DNA of 64,000 nt from Croceivirga sp. (GCA_028281025.1 JANQKR010000031.1:159486-223485); one strand, 5' to 3'. Shown: positions 35,118 through 44,044, counted from the first letter of the stretch. Notes: generated by a model not told the origin, from the sequence alone. Program-made: numbers and translations.

Positions 35118-36344
35118 ATGAATAGATTGGAATTCATTAAAGCGATTTCATCGGCAACCTTGGTAACAGGGTTGCCTTTTCCCATTAGTGCGGTCACTAG
35201 TAAAGGGATTTCTGCTCTGGACGATTATCGTGGGATGGCGCGGGATGATGATTTCGTCATCAAGGATATTGACACGTTTATGCTTAAAAAAGCACTCTTT
35301 GTGTCCGTAGAACTCAATAACGGTAGCAAAGGCTGGGCAGAGGCCATGCCCAATGACAAACGCAGCTCCCGTACCTTGATTGAAAAAACACTGAAAAACT
35401 ACTTTGAGGAGACCAATATCTTTGATGTAGGGAAAACATGGGATCACTGTATCAAGTCGGAATACGATTTAGGGCCAGGCGGACTCCTCACATACTCCAT
35501 TTCCGGAATTGACTGCGCCATCTACGATGTTATGGGGAAAGTGGTACAAAAACCGGTGTATGAACTATTGGGGGGTAAAATCAGGGATTCAGTGGAAATC
35601 TATGCCAGTTTTACCCGTGATGTGTATCCCACGCCCGAGCAAGCAGCGGAAAAAGCGGAGCAATTGGTTGGGGAGGGATATAAGACCCTAAAGTTCCGAA
35701 TGCGATGGGGACTGGAAAACCAAGATCCACCCAACGACAATACAGTGGCCTTTGCGGGGGCATTGCGGGAAGCAATTGGTCCAAACATCAAGTTGGCCAT
35801 GGATGCCAATATGGGGCATACCAGGGAAAGGGCCATAGCATTGGGCAAGGAATTGGAAGCTTTTGACCTTGCCTGGTGGGAAGAACCTACCGCACCTTAT
35901 GACTATGAAGCCATAAAAGCCATTGTGGAACAGGTAGACATTCCCATTGTCTTTGGGGAACATGCCTATACCGTGGAACAGATCCAGCATTTGTTGACCT
36001 ATGGTGGGTCATGGGCGGTAAACCCCGACCTTCTAAAATGTGGTGGTTTTACAGGAGGAAAACGGATTGGGGACTACATTGCCAAAAAAGGCGTAAAACT
36101 GGTCGCCCATAACTCCAGGCCCTCTTTAAGTACGGTTTGTATGCTCCATTGGGTGTGTGCCACAGAAATGGCAACCCTGCCCCAGGAATTTGCATTGCGG
36201 GAAAAGGCCCCCGGGGCTTTCGATTGCCTTGAGGGATTTCCCGAATTTAAAGATGGTCGCCTCCACATCAACGATAGGCCTGGTCTCGGCGTCGAGGTAG
36301 ATGAAGAACAGGTTAGGGCATACGATAAAAAGTATACCAAATGA
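35118..36344 (+). CDS. Mandelate racemase/muconate lactonizing (enolase superfamily) enzyme
   Basis: 408 residues. Active-site set of the mandelate-racemase subgroup is present: KFR (about 192-194), metal ligands Asp in AMDANMGHT (229), Glu in WWEEPT (255) and Glu in FGEHAY (281), Asp in NPDLLKCGG and His in LVAHNSRPS (331). It would dehydrate or cycloisomerise a sugar acid, plausibly a galacturonate-derived one, e.g. an aldonate, aldarate or lactone. The N-terminus MNRLEFIKAISSATLVTG looks like a twin-arginine-type leader in which the second Arg is Leu; export is therefore uncertain. Its stop overlaps the start of the GH28 gene by 4 bp. Confidence 0.85.
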   Translation: MNRLEFIKAISSATLVTGLPFPISAVTSKGISALDDYRGMARDDDFVIKDIDTFMLKKALFVSVELNNGSKGWAEAMPNDKRSSRTLIEKTLKNYFEETNIFDVGKTWDHCIKSEYDLGPGGLLTYSISGIDCAIYDVMGKVVQKPVYELLGGKIRDSVEIYASFTRDVYPTPEQAAEKAEQLVGEGYKTLKFRMRWGLENQDPPNDNTVAFAGALREAIGPNIKLAMDANMGHTRERAIALGKELEAFDLAWWEEPTAPYDYEAIKAIVEQVDIPIVFGEHAYTVEQIQHLLTYGGSWAVNPDLLKCGGFTGGKRIGDYIAKKGVKLVAHNSRPSLSTVCMLHWVCATEMATLPQEFALREKAPGAFDCLEGFPEFKDGRLHINDRPGLGVEVDEEQVRAYDKKYTK

Positions 36345-37675
36345 CGAAGTATTTTCAACGGTTGTTCTTGATTTTCCTGTTGATTTCGAACACCTCCTGC
36401 CAAAAGGCCAACGACCAGGTGTTCAATATACTTGACTTTGGGGCCGTTCCAGATGGTAAGACCCTCAACACGAAAGCCATTCAATTGGCGGTAGACAAAG
36501 CCTTGAAAGAGGGGGGCACGGTAAAAATTCCCGAGGGAACGTTTGTAACCGGGGCCATTGTCCTGGGACCCAACATCACCGTACAATTGGATGAAGGGGC
36601 CGTCCTGCTGGCCAGTGGTGACATGAAGGACTACCCAAACAATCATTTTATCTCTGCACCCTATGCGGACAACCTAAAACTAATCGGGCATGGTACCATC
36701 AATGGAAATGGTACGGCCTTCTTTACTGAGGAGTGGAAGTTTTCGGAACGTCCGCAGCCATGGATAGTTATCAGTGATGCAAAAAATGTACTTGTTCGTG
36801 GCATCCACCTGGAAAATAGTCCCTCCCATGTCCTCAATTTGAATTTTTGCCAAAATGTGCTGGTAGACAGTGTTTCCATTAAAAATGACCCCAGAAGTCC
36901 AAATACGGATGGTATCGACATTAGAAATTCCAAGGACGTTACGGTGACCAACTGTGATATCCGTACGGGTGACGATGCCATTTGCCTTAAGGTCACCTCA
37001 AAAAAAGAGCTGTGGTACGATCCAAAAGGCAATGCCAGACCAAGAACTGTGGAAAACGTGCTGGTACGTGATTGCTATATTGAAAGTGACGATTCTGCCT
37101 TAAAATTAGGAACGGGGAGCGGCCATTTGACCCAAAACGTCACTTTTGAGAACATTACCATCCGAAAGACGCGATACGGTATGGCCTTATTTATGATGGA
37201 TGGTGGCCTATACAAAAACATACGCTTTAAGGATATCGATGTTGAGACGGGCGCTCGTCACAGTCAGGAGTACGGTATTTTTATGGACATTCACCAACGG
37301 TTGGAAAACTCTCCTGTAGGGCAGATAGAAGATATCCGCTTTGAAAATTGCCAGTTCAATACCAAAGGCATTTTCTATTTGTCCGGACATCCCCAACAGC
37401 GCATCTCCAATATTGTTTTGAAAGATATTGGAATAACCCTTAGCGGAACGTTGGACACCTCCAAATGGAAAAAACCGAAAGGGAACAGAAAAGTAAAGGA
37501 CTGGCCTTCAACTGCTGACTTTGTCCGTGAAAAAGGACGGTTTATTGTGGCCCATGCGGAGGATTTGACATTGGAAAACATTAGGGTACAAAATCCAAAA
37601 AACGATGATACCCCTTTCTTTTGGTCGCAGGACACCACCTTGGATACCTTAAACATCAAAATCCTTCCACAATGA
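36341..37675 (+). CDS. GH28 polygalacturonase-family lipoprotein (1)
   Basis: 444 residues with lipobox SNTSC. Right-handed beta-helix. Catalytic triad region: NTDGIDIRNS near residue 187 and GDDAICLK near 210. The usual GHG motif is replaced by GSGHL (LKLGTGSGHL) and the RIK motif by RYGMAL, so the mode of action or substrate may differ from classic endo-polygalacturonase. It would hydrolyse alpha-1,4 galacturonosyl or related (for example rhamnogalacturonan) linkages at the periplasmic or surface side. Start overlaps the enolase stop (ATGA), and its own stop overlaps the next start, giving tight translational coupling. Confidence 0.88.
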   Translation: MTKYFQRLFLIFLLISNTSCQKANDQVFNILDFGAVPDGKTLNTKAIQLAVDKALKEGGTVKIPEGTFVTGAIVLGPNITVQLDEGAVLLASGDMKDYPNNHFISAPYADNLKLIGHGTINGNGTAFFTEEWKFSERPQPWIVISDAKNVLVRGIHLENSPSHVLNLNFCQNVLVDSVSIKNDPRSPNTDGIDIRNSKDVTVTNCDIRTGDDAICLKVTSKKELWYDPKGNARPRTVENVLVRDCYIESDDSALKLGTGSGHLTQNVTFENITIRKTRYGMALFMMDGGLYKNIRFKDIDVETGARHSQEYGIFMDIHQRLENSPVGQIEDIRFENCQFNTKGIFYLSGHPQQRISNIVLKDIGITLSGTLDTSKWKKPKGNRKVKDWPSTADFVREKGRFIVAHAEDLTLENIRVQNPKNDDTPFFWSQDTTLDTLNIKILPQ

Positions 37676-38922
37676 AGCGATTTCCCTTTTTTCTGCTCTT
37701 GTTTTTAGCCCTTCAGGCCTGTGGTCAAAAACAACAACTAGGACTTTCAAACGGCTACAGGGCAAAGATTGAGGCTTCTTTACATCTGGGGATACAACAT
37801 GCGAGTGAAGCTTGTTTGGACGAGGAGGGAAAAGCTAGGGGTGATTATGAAATGATCTCGGGAAAGTGGTCCGAATATGAACCTGCCTGGCATACGGGTC
37901 AATTGATCCAAGGGCTATTGGCGGCCTATGAAGTTACCCAAAATAAAAAGGCTCTTGAACAGGCAAAAAAAGCAGGGGATTGGTGGATAAGCCTGCAATT
38001 TCCCAAAGGACATATTTTGGAAGGGTATTTGAAAGCAATTCATGGTGCGAGCGTGGGAAATTTAATCAATACGACCACCATTACGGATGGCACCCCTGGC
38101 CTCTTTGACCTAACCGATACTACTGGGGACACCAAATACGCAGAAGTCGCAACCGCTGCGGGGAAATGGATTTTGGATAATCTTTACCTTCCGGAACATA
38201 GGCTCAGTTACAACATTGTTGATCCCCTAACGGGCGAAATTTGGAAAGATCGAAGCCCCCATGCACAACATCAGGGCCATGAAATCACTATCCAACAAGT
38301 GGCACGGCCCAATGCCGAGGGCTATCTTTGGAAGGATATGTACCTTTTTAAAGGTGAGCAACGTTACAAAGAAGCATTTTTGGAACTTTGCGATGGCCTT
38401 ATTGAACGTCAAAGTGACAATGGCTTTTGGATGGATTTTGAACCAAACGATCCAAATACCGGAAAAATCCATGCCCGATTCAATACGTGGAATGCCGAAG
38501 CTTTGGTGGAGGCCTACATCCTTACTAAGGACAAAAAGTACTTAAGGGCAGCGATGAAAACAGCTGAGGGACTGGCTTCAATTCAACAGGACAATGGGGT
38601 CATTTTTTATGTAAGTTATACGGATGGTACCGTTGATGACCGTTCGCCATGTGGTTCGGGAACCGCTTTTGCAGGAATCCTCTGGTTGCGATTGATGGAA
38701 CTGGGGAAACCAGACTTCTTGGAAAACATAAAAAAGGCTATGGACTTTACCCTTAAAAATCAATTTTCCAAAGACCATGCCGATAAAAACTTGGCCGGAG
38801 GTTATTTTGAGATTCGACAAAAAGCCAAAGGAAATGGACAGATGAAATTGATTTACAGGGATATTGCCACGGCATTTGGATTGCGATTTTTAAGTAAAGT
38901 ATATCAATATGAATTTCTGTAG
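37672..38922 (+). CDS. Six-hairpin (alpha/alpha-barrel)-like glycosidase, lipoprotein
   Basis: About 416 residues from the ATG at 37672, which overlaps the preceding stop (ATGA). Signal MKRFPFFLLLFLALQAC with lipobox. Repeated helical hairpins with WW- and GLLAAYE-type segments (WHTGQLIQGLLAAYE, NTWNAEALVEAYILTKD, GSGTAFAGILWLRLMEL) suggest an (alpha/alpha)6 barrel like GH88/GH105-type unsaturated uronyl hydrolases or GH127-like enzymes. I could not place it in one family by motif. Placement between two GH28 genes implies action on oligogalacturonide side or end groups in the periplasm. Confidence 0.65.
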   Translation: MKRFPFFLLLFLALQACGQKQQLGLSNGYRAKIEASLHLGIQHASEACLDEEGKARGDYEMISGKWSEYEPAWHTGQLIQGLLAAYEVTQNKKALEQAKKAGDWWISLQFPKGHILEGYLKAIHGASVGNLINTTTITDGTPGLFDLTDTTGDTKYAEVATAAGKWILDNLYLPEHRLSYNIVDPLTGEIWKDRSPHAQHQGHEITIQQVARPNAEGYLWKDMYLFKGEQRYKEAFLELCDGLIERQSDNGFWMDFEPNDPNTGKIHARFNTWNAEALVEAYILTKDKKYLRAAMKTAEGLASIQQDNGVIFYVSYTDGTVDDRSPCGSGTAFAGILWLRLMELGKPDFLENIKKAMDFTLKNQFSKDHADKNLAGGYFEIRQKAKGNGQMKLIYRDIATAFGLRFLSKVYQYEFL

Positions 38923-40333
38923 GTCAATGATCGGGCCGTCTCAAACCCTATTGGGATATTTTGGTTTTGGGAGCATTTTCCCAATGGTTTTACTGGCGTT
39001 TTGCTGCCTTGGCTGCAACACCTCCACAAAAGACTTTACCAAGACCGTTGCCCAACAGCACATGGCATGGGCATGGCAAGAAACCTATCCCAGGATTCTG
39101 GAACGGATACATCCACCAACCTTCCGTGATACCATTGTGGTGCTAAAGGACACTGTGGACTTTCGAAATCGCATCAACCAAATCATGATAACCCTTTCCA
39201 AAGCTGGGGGCGGAACCCTAAGAATAGCCCCCGGTTTCTACCCAGTGAAGGGGAGCATTTTTTTACAATCCAATGTTCATTTGCATATTGGGGAGGGGGC
39301 AACGCTTCTTTTTTCCCCAAACCCTGAGGACTATTTGCCCGTGGTCAAATCCCGTTGGGAAGGTACTTTTTTAATGAACTATTCCCCTTTGATCTACGCC
39401 GCGGATAAGGAAAACATAGCGATAACCGGTAAAGGCATTATTGATGGACAGGCTTCAAAAAGTTGGACCGCATGGTTGGAACTACAGAAAAAAGACCAAA
39501 AAAAACTGAGGCAGATGGGCAATGATCAAGTTCTCTTGGAACAAAGGGTGTTTGGCAAAGGTCACTTTTTAAGGCCATCGGCTCTTGAATTCATCAACTG
39601 TAGCAATATCCTGTTAGAAGATTTTACAATTCAGGGAAGTCCTTTTTGGACGATCCACCCCGTATTGTCATCGAATATAACCGTCCGTGGACTGACCATT
39701 TTGGCGGGAACTTCCAATGATGATGGTATTGATCCCGAAAGCTGTACCGATGTGCTTATTGAGGATTGCATTTTTAAAACGTATGACGACTGTGTGGCCA
39801 TAAAGGCAGGGCGAGATCAGGATGGATGGGGTTACCCTCCATCGGAGAACATCATTGTGCGCAATAACACTTTCGATACCAAAGTGGGCAGTGGTTTTTG
39901 TATCGGCTCCGAAATGTCCGCAGGGGTTCGCAATGTTTTTGTGGAAAACTGCAGTCTTTCGGTAAGTGAAAAACATGCCTTCCAGTTTAAGAGCAATCCC
40001 GATCGTGGAGGGTTTATTGAGAATGTGTTCATCCGTAACATTCAGGCGGGCCAAGTGAAATACGGCTTTGAATTTACCACTGACTACCATGGTTGGCGCG
40101 GAAATGAATACTTTACCCAATACCGTGATTTCTACTTCCAGAACATTCATATTGGCCGGGCAACAAAAAAGTCCATTACCATTAAGGGCAGACCGGAGGC
40201 ACCCATTGAACGGATTTATTTTGAGGACGTCACTGTCAAGGAGGCCAAACAACCGGAAGTACTGAAACATACCAAACACCTAGTGTTTCACAACACCAAG
40301 ATCAACGATAGCCTACTGATTGATAAAAAATAA
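38909..40333 (+). CDS. GH28 polygalacturonase-family lipoprotein (2)
   Basis: 474 residues; the start overlaps the preceding gene by 14 bp. A hydrophobic leader ends in lipobox CCLGC. An N-terminal extension (about 40-80) precedes the beta-helix. Catalytic region NDDGIDPESCTDVLIEDC near residue 270 and YDDCVAIKAGRD near 292 match the exo-acting GH28 subgroup (NxDGxDxxS with IKxGxD). The canonical GHG is GSEMSAG instead. Probably releases terminal galacturonate units. Last intact gene of the receptor-led operon; followed by a decayed gene. Confidence 0.9.
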   Translation: MNFCRSMIGPSQTLLGYFGFGSIFPMVLLAFCCLGCNTSTKDFTKTVAQQHMAWAWQETYPRILERIHPPTFRDTIVVLKDTVDFRNRINQIMITLSKAGGGTLRIAPGFYPVKGSIFLQSNVHLHIGEGATLLFSPNPEDYLPVVKSRWEGTFLMNYSPLIYAADKENIAITGKGIIDGQASKSWTAWLELQKKDQKKLRQMGNDQVLLEQRVFGKGHFLRPSALEFINCSNILLEDFTIQGSPFWTIHPVLSSNITVRGLTILAGTSNDDGIDPESCTDVLIEDCIFKTYDDCVAIKAGRDQDGWGYPPSENIIVRNNTFDTKVGSGFCIGSEMSAGVRNVFVENCSLSVSEKHAFQFKSNPDRGGFIENVFIRNIQAGQVKYGFEFTTDYHGWRGNEYFTQYRDFYFQNIHIGRATKKSITIKGRPEAPIERIYFEDVTVKEAKQPEVLKHTKHLVFHNTKINDSLLIDKK

Positions 40334-40336
40334 GTG

Positions 40337-40690
40337 ATGCAAGTACAAAAGCTAGCAAAGCACCTTGGACAACGGGCAAAAAGAAAGAGGGTTGGATTGT
40401 TGGGCCTTAATGGCCATTTTACAACTTGCGGCCCGCGAACCGCTATTGCAAAATGCCAATAACCGACCATTGACCGCTTTAAACGGCAACTGGAAATACG
40501 TCATTAATTCATTATGGGTGGAACGGAAAGGGGCTAATTTCGAACGGCGGATTCAAAAAGAAAGCCTTTTACGTGCTCCAAGCGTACTATCGTGAAATGG
40601 AAAAGAGTGTGGCTATTCGGTGGAGTGGGAATACCCCCTGGCTTAAACGCTACGAACTCAAGGCGAGTACTATACCAAGGGCAATTTGAT
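40337..40690 (+). pseudogene. Probable decayed GH2 glycoside hydrolase (N-terminal remnant)
   Basis: No full-length frame exists here. Fragments in different frames match the start of GH2 (beta-glucuronidase/galactosidase-like) proteins: a leader (VGLLGL...MAILQLA), then PLTALNGNWKYVINS (as in LNGxWKF starts) in the frame of 40365, and after frame changes VGIPPGLNATNSRRVLYQG (compare VPGDWN...LYYEG). The >500-residue remainder is missing. The assignment rests on eye matching only. Confidence 0.4.
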
Positions 40691-41746
40691 CTCGACCAAA
40701 GTCCCATCGTTCGTGGCCATAAGTTCAATGGAAGCCTTACCCTGGTAGACCTGCGTTAACCTGTCCTGCGTATTTTGAAGACCAATGCCTTTTCCGTGCG
40801 TTGGTTTATGGCTTGCATAAGGGGGCCCTTCATTATAGATCCATAGTTTCCAATACGAAGCATCGGTTTGTTCCATGCCCAGTTCTATTCGATTTGCCTT
40901 CTTGGATTTTGATATACCGTGTTTTATGCCATTTTCAACAATGGGCTGCAAAATAAAATTAGGGATACGATGGTGCAGCAATTCTTTCTTTTCATCGATC
41001 AAGATCTGGAGCTCTGGATTTCTAAACTTTTCGATTTCCAAATAGGTCCTTACGTATTCCAATTCCTTTTTTAAGGAGATCATGTCATGTTTTGATTCCT
41101 GGAGGGAACACCTCAAAAAGTCCCCTAGGCGCACCAACATTCCCGAAGCCCGATTGCTTTTTCCCTGTTCTATGGTACTGATTACGTTGTTGATGGTATT
41201 GAACAGAAAATGAGGGGAAAGCTGGGCTTTAATAGTATTTAATTCACTTAAAATCAGTTGTTTTTCCAGTAAGGCCGATTCCATTGCCCGTTTTTCGGAT
41301 TCCCTATGGTATTGAAGGGCATGGGAACCACCAATAATGGCCATGTAGATAAAGAAATGCCAATGAAAAAGGTTTAAAAAGAATACCTTGAAATAGGTTT
41401 GGAATCCCTGCCAATTGACCGATCCCACGCCTAGGAAATTCCAGATGAGCGAATAAATTGCCAGATAGGCCAAAACGATGAGAACAGCGAAAACGATATG
41501 TATAAAAACACCTTGAAAATAGGTTTGTCTATCGATTCTAAAGCGCTTTCCCAACCAAAAGATACCAGGACTAAAAAGGCCCCAAATACTCCATACCAAC
41601 AATTGTATCCAAAAAAGTTTGAACCAGCTTTCCGTACCATTGGCATCAAGGACCTTTAGATAAAGTTGCGTGCTGGTAAATAGGGCGGCCACTACCCAAA
41701 TCAAATGAATGGCCCATCTTTTTGGTCGCATTTTGGTCGAGTCCAT
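40670..41746 (-). CDS. LytS-type sensor histidine kinase
   Basis: 358 residues. Four predicted transmembrane helices (about 12-150), a short coil, then the His_kinase domain: ISPHFLFNTINNVISTIE, N-box IVENGIKHGISKS and G-box HGKGIGLQNTQDRL. It pairs with the LytTR regulator at 42884-43675 but is separated from it by two small secreted-protein genes, all on the same strand, so the four probably form one operon (RR, SnoaL-like, DOMON, HK in transcription order). Gap to the DOMON gene is 31 bp. Signal unknown; location within the pectin locus suggests, but does not show, a link to that metabolism. Confidence 0.9.
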   Translation of the reverse strand: MDSTKMRPKRWAIHLIWVVAALFTSTQLYLKVLDANGTESWFKLFWIQLLVWSIWGLFSPGIFWLGKRFRIDRQTYFQGVFIHIVFAVLIVLAYLAIYSLIWNFLGVGSVNWQGFQTYFKVFFLNLFHWHFFIYMAIIGGSHALQYHRESEKRAMESALLEKQLILSELNTIKAQLSPHFLFNTINNVISTIEQGKSNRASGMLVRLGDFLRCSLQESKHDMISLKKELEYVRTYLEIEKFRNPELQILIDEKKELLHHRIPNFILQPIVENGIKHGISKSKKANRIELGMEQTDASYWKLWIYNEGPPYASHKPTHGKGIGLQNTQDRLTQVYQGKASIELMATNDGTLVEIKLPLV

Positions 41747-41777
41747 GCAAAAAGGTACAAAATTGAATTTTATCCTA

Positions 41778-42278
41778 CTAGGGCTTCAAGGTTATGGGAA
41801 TGTGCCTTCGTACCCTGGAATGATGTTTAAAATCATCGGCCACGGAATAGGCCAGGATAAGCCAAAAACGCTTGCCCATTTCATGTTTGAAATCAAAAGG
41901 GTCCCCCGAACTAAGCGGAATGGAGAACTTGACCTTAGTAGTGCTGCTCTTTTCTTCAGCATCCAATAGTTCAATGGTGTGTTTGCCCCCCAAAGCTTCA
42001 TCGGGTAAGGGATTGCCGGCACTTTTTACGAAAAGATCCACACATGAGGCTTGTCCCTTAACGATATTGAAGAGCAAGAGGTCGCTCCCTACAATGGAAT
42101 TTTCGGTGTTGAACCCAACACCGACCCATCCTAAGGTTTCAGCTTTTAACTCACAGACCAAGTGCTTATCCGCAATGGTGTACGTTAATGATATGCCATC
42201 CGTTTGATGGGTCTGCTGGCCAAAAAGACCAACAGACACCAAAAGGCCCACTAAGAAGATTGTGCTTGAATACTTCAC
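41778..42278 (-). CDS. Secreted DOMON-domain protein
   Basis: 166 residues, signal peptide MKYSSTIFLVGLLVSVGLFG. The DOMON pattern follows: HLVCELKAETLGWVGVGFN, DLLLFNI and a C-terminal KRFWLILAYSVADDFKHHS. DOMON domains bind heme or sugars in extracytoplasmic proteins. Only one nucleotide separates it from the preceding gene's stop, so it is translationally coupled to the SnoaL-like protein. Location between a response regulator and a histidine kinase suggests an extracytoplasmic sensory or redox accessory role; this is inference. Confidence 0.8.
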   Translation of the reverse strand: MKYSSTIFLVGLLVSVGLFGQQTHQTDGISLTYTIADKHLVCELKAETLGWVGVGFNTENSIVGSDLLLFNIVKGQASCVDLFVKSAGNPLPDEALGGKHTIELLDAEEKSSTTKVKFSIPLSSGDPFDFKHEMGKRFWLILAYSVADDFKHHSRVRRHIPITLKP

Positions 42279-42279
42279 C

Positions 42280-42708
42280 TTACACTCCTTTGATTTCAGT
42301 GGTTACCCCAACAATTTCCCATTTACCGCTGTTCGATCTTGCCATGGAAAGCTGATAGAGGAAATCGTACTCCGAACTAACGGCCTGCAGTACCACCACT
42401 GCTAAGTTATCTCCCAAAAACTCCGCATGTTGGTAGTTGATTTTTCTTGGCTTTCCACCCAACTTTTTATCGGCGACCATCTTAATATACTGTTCGGCCG
42501 TAAAAGTGTTGAACTTGCCACCGATCAAAACGTATTGAAGTGAACTGGGTTCCAATACATCTTCCAGCAGGGCGGCATCCTGCTTATCGGCGCCTTTTAC
42601 AAACTGGGCGGCAATTGTTTTAATGGCTTTCTTGGCATCTTGGGCATTTGCCGTCTGGTATACCAAGGCCATTGCAAATAAAATTAGGGATACTTTTTTC
42701 ACTAACAT
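42280..42708 (-). CDS. Secreted SnoaL/NTF2-like protein
   Basis: 142 residues, signal peptide MLVKKVSLILFAMALVYQTANA, then a small NTF2-like alpha+beta cone (IAAQFVKGADKQDAALLEDV, VLIGGKFNTFTAEQYIKMV, SGKWEIVGVTTEI). Matches the nuclear-transport-factor-2-like / putative lumazine-binding or DUF4440 group. Such proteins bind small ligands or act as unassigned lipid or substrate-binding proteins. Operon with DOMON and two-component genes. It lies about 175 bp after the response regulator gene. Confidence 0.7.
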   Translation of the reverse strand: MLVKKVSLILFAMALVYQTANAQDAKKAIKTIAAQFVKGADKQDAALLEDVLEPSSLQYVLIGGKFNTFTAEQYIKMVADKKLGGKPRKINYQHAEFLGDNLAVVVLQAVSSEYDFLYQLSMARSNSGKWEIVGVTTEIKGV

Positions 42709-42883
42709 GGTTTTTAATTTTAAAATTCAGGACAAACTTATCTGCAGATTGAATGGTAAAAAAGGCCCGAGTTGCTAAGTGGGGGTTCCAAGTTGCGAAA
42801 ACGGGAATTTAAGGATTGGGGAAAGGGATTACAAAATTATATGTACGCCATACAAACCCTTTTGTTGATTGACGATTACAAAA

Positions 42884-43675
42884 TCAAATGCCCATTCTTT
42901 TTTTGAACTCCTGTTTCCGACTATTGGAAATTTTTAGGCGTTTTCCATTCTTTAGAACGGTCATACTGGTATGCTTATCAATATATTCCAAAGCTTCTAC
43001 CTGATCCAATGAAACAATATATGATCGATGGATTCGAAAGAATTCATGGGGGTTCAGGTTTTGTTCCAACTGATCCATGGACTCCCGGACCACAATGGTT
43101 TTGCCTGCGGTATGTACCTCCACATATTGGTCGGAGGATTCAATCCATAGGATATTCTTTACCTCTATAAATGAGGTTTTGCCCACAGATTTTACCGCAA
43201 TGCGTTTTACATAGGTGTCGTTGTTGGGAAATGCCGGTTTCCGTTCGGAAAAGGAAAGTAGGAGGTTTTTATAGTTTTCTGCTTTTTTTGCCAATCTTTC
43301 CTTTTCAATAATGTCCGTCGCCCGATGGACGGCTTGTTCAATGCGCTCTTTTGAATAGGGCTTTAAAATATAATCGACGGCATTTTTCTCAAATGCCTCA
43401 ACGGCATAGGCATCATAAGCCGTAACAAACACAAAGTAGGGGTAAGGTGGAGAACAGTTTTGAAGTACCTCCAAACCATTCATTTCGGGCATTTCAATGT
43501 CGATAAATACAATATCGGGTCTGTTTTTTTGAATACCATCCAAGGCTTCCACTCCGTTTTGATAGGAACCGACAATGTCCAACGGCCCGACCTTGCCCAA
43601 AAAGAGGTGCAGCCTTTTTAAGGCCTCGACCTCATCATCAACCAAAATAACCTTGTACCTGTTTGTGGTGTCCAT
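42884..43675 (-). CDS. LytTR-family response regulator
   Basis: 263 residues. Receiver domain (VILVDDEVEALKRL, phospho-Asp in DIVFIDIEMPEM, FVTAYDAYAVEAF, DYILKPYSK) and LytTR domain (VKRIAVKSVGKTSFIEVKNI, FFRIHRSYIVSLDQVEALEY, GKRLKISNSRKQEFKKRM). It probably acts with the kinase at 40670-41746. A promoter-like element lies at 43718-43747. Target unknown; a nearby uxuA remnant and the uronate genes surround it. Confidence 0.92.
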   Translation of the reverse strand: MDTTNRYKVILVDDEVEALKRLHLFLGKVGPLDIVGSYQNGVEALDGIQKNRPDIVFIDIEMPEMNGLEVLQNCSPPYPYFVFVTAYDAYAVEAFEKNAVDYILKPYSKERIEQAVHRATDIIEKERLAKKAENYKNLLLSFSERKPAFPNNDTYVKRIAVKSVGKTSFIEVKNILWIESSDQYVEVHTAGKTIVVRESMDQLEQNLNPHEFFRIHRSYIVSLDQVEALEYIDKHTSMTVLKNGKRLKISNSRKQEFKKRMGI

Positions 43676-43717
43676 GCTTTAATTTAGGGATTTGTGTCCT
43701 TGAAAACTTGAAGCACT

Positions 43718-43747
43718 TAAAGATACAATTCGCGCCAAAAAGATCAA
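43718..43747 (-). promoter_or_regulatory. Predicted promoter of the RR-SnoaL-DOMON-HK operon
   Basis: On the minus strand TTG (43747-43745), 19 nt, then TATCTTTA (43725-43718), one mismatch from TAnnTTTG. Transcription would start about 40 nt before the response regulator ATG. Confidence 0.45.
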
Positions 43748-43775
43748 AGGCCGGGCAAAAGGGACAACGGCCATT

Positions 43776-44044
43776 TCATTGAACCGCTATCGCATGCTCC
43801 AATCTCCGGAGTTCGGCCCAACCCTTTAGCCGACCGATTCCCGTATCTCCCGGATTGGTTTTTATGCAGATCGTCGAACATTTGATTTCTTCATGGATGG
43901 GTACACGCTCCACTACGCCCCAAGCCAATCCCGCTTCTTCAACTTGGTGTTTGCGCTTTTGTATTTCTTCCCTTGTCCAATATCCGAATGGCTTACGGAA
44001 TCTTTTGGTCCGTACCGGCCGATGGCTTGTTGTAGCCTTTTTAC
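43776..44044 (-). pseudogene. uxuA: Mannonate dehydratase (uxuA) remnant
   Basis: Only the N-terminal ~80 residues of an about 390-residue enzyme survive, split across frames. From 44044 one frame reads [21 protein letters not shown] (UxuA: RWYGPxDxVSLxDIRQAG). After an apparent deletion of the region around the first strand, a second frame gives [20 protein letters not shown] and [12 protein letters not shown] (UxuA VVESVPVHEDIK). It stops in frame at 43776 with no recognisable C-terminus. A GTA stands where the ATG should be. It lies next to uxaA, where an active glucuronate branch gene would be expected. Confidence 0.6.
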
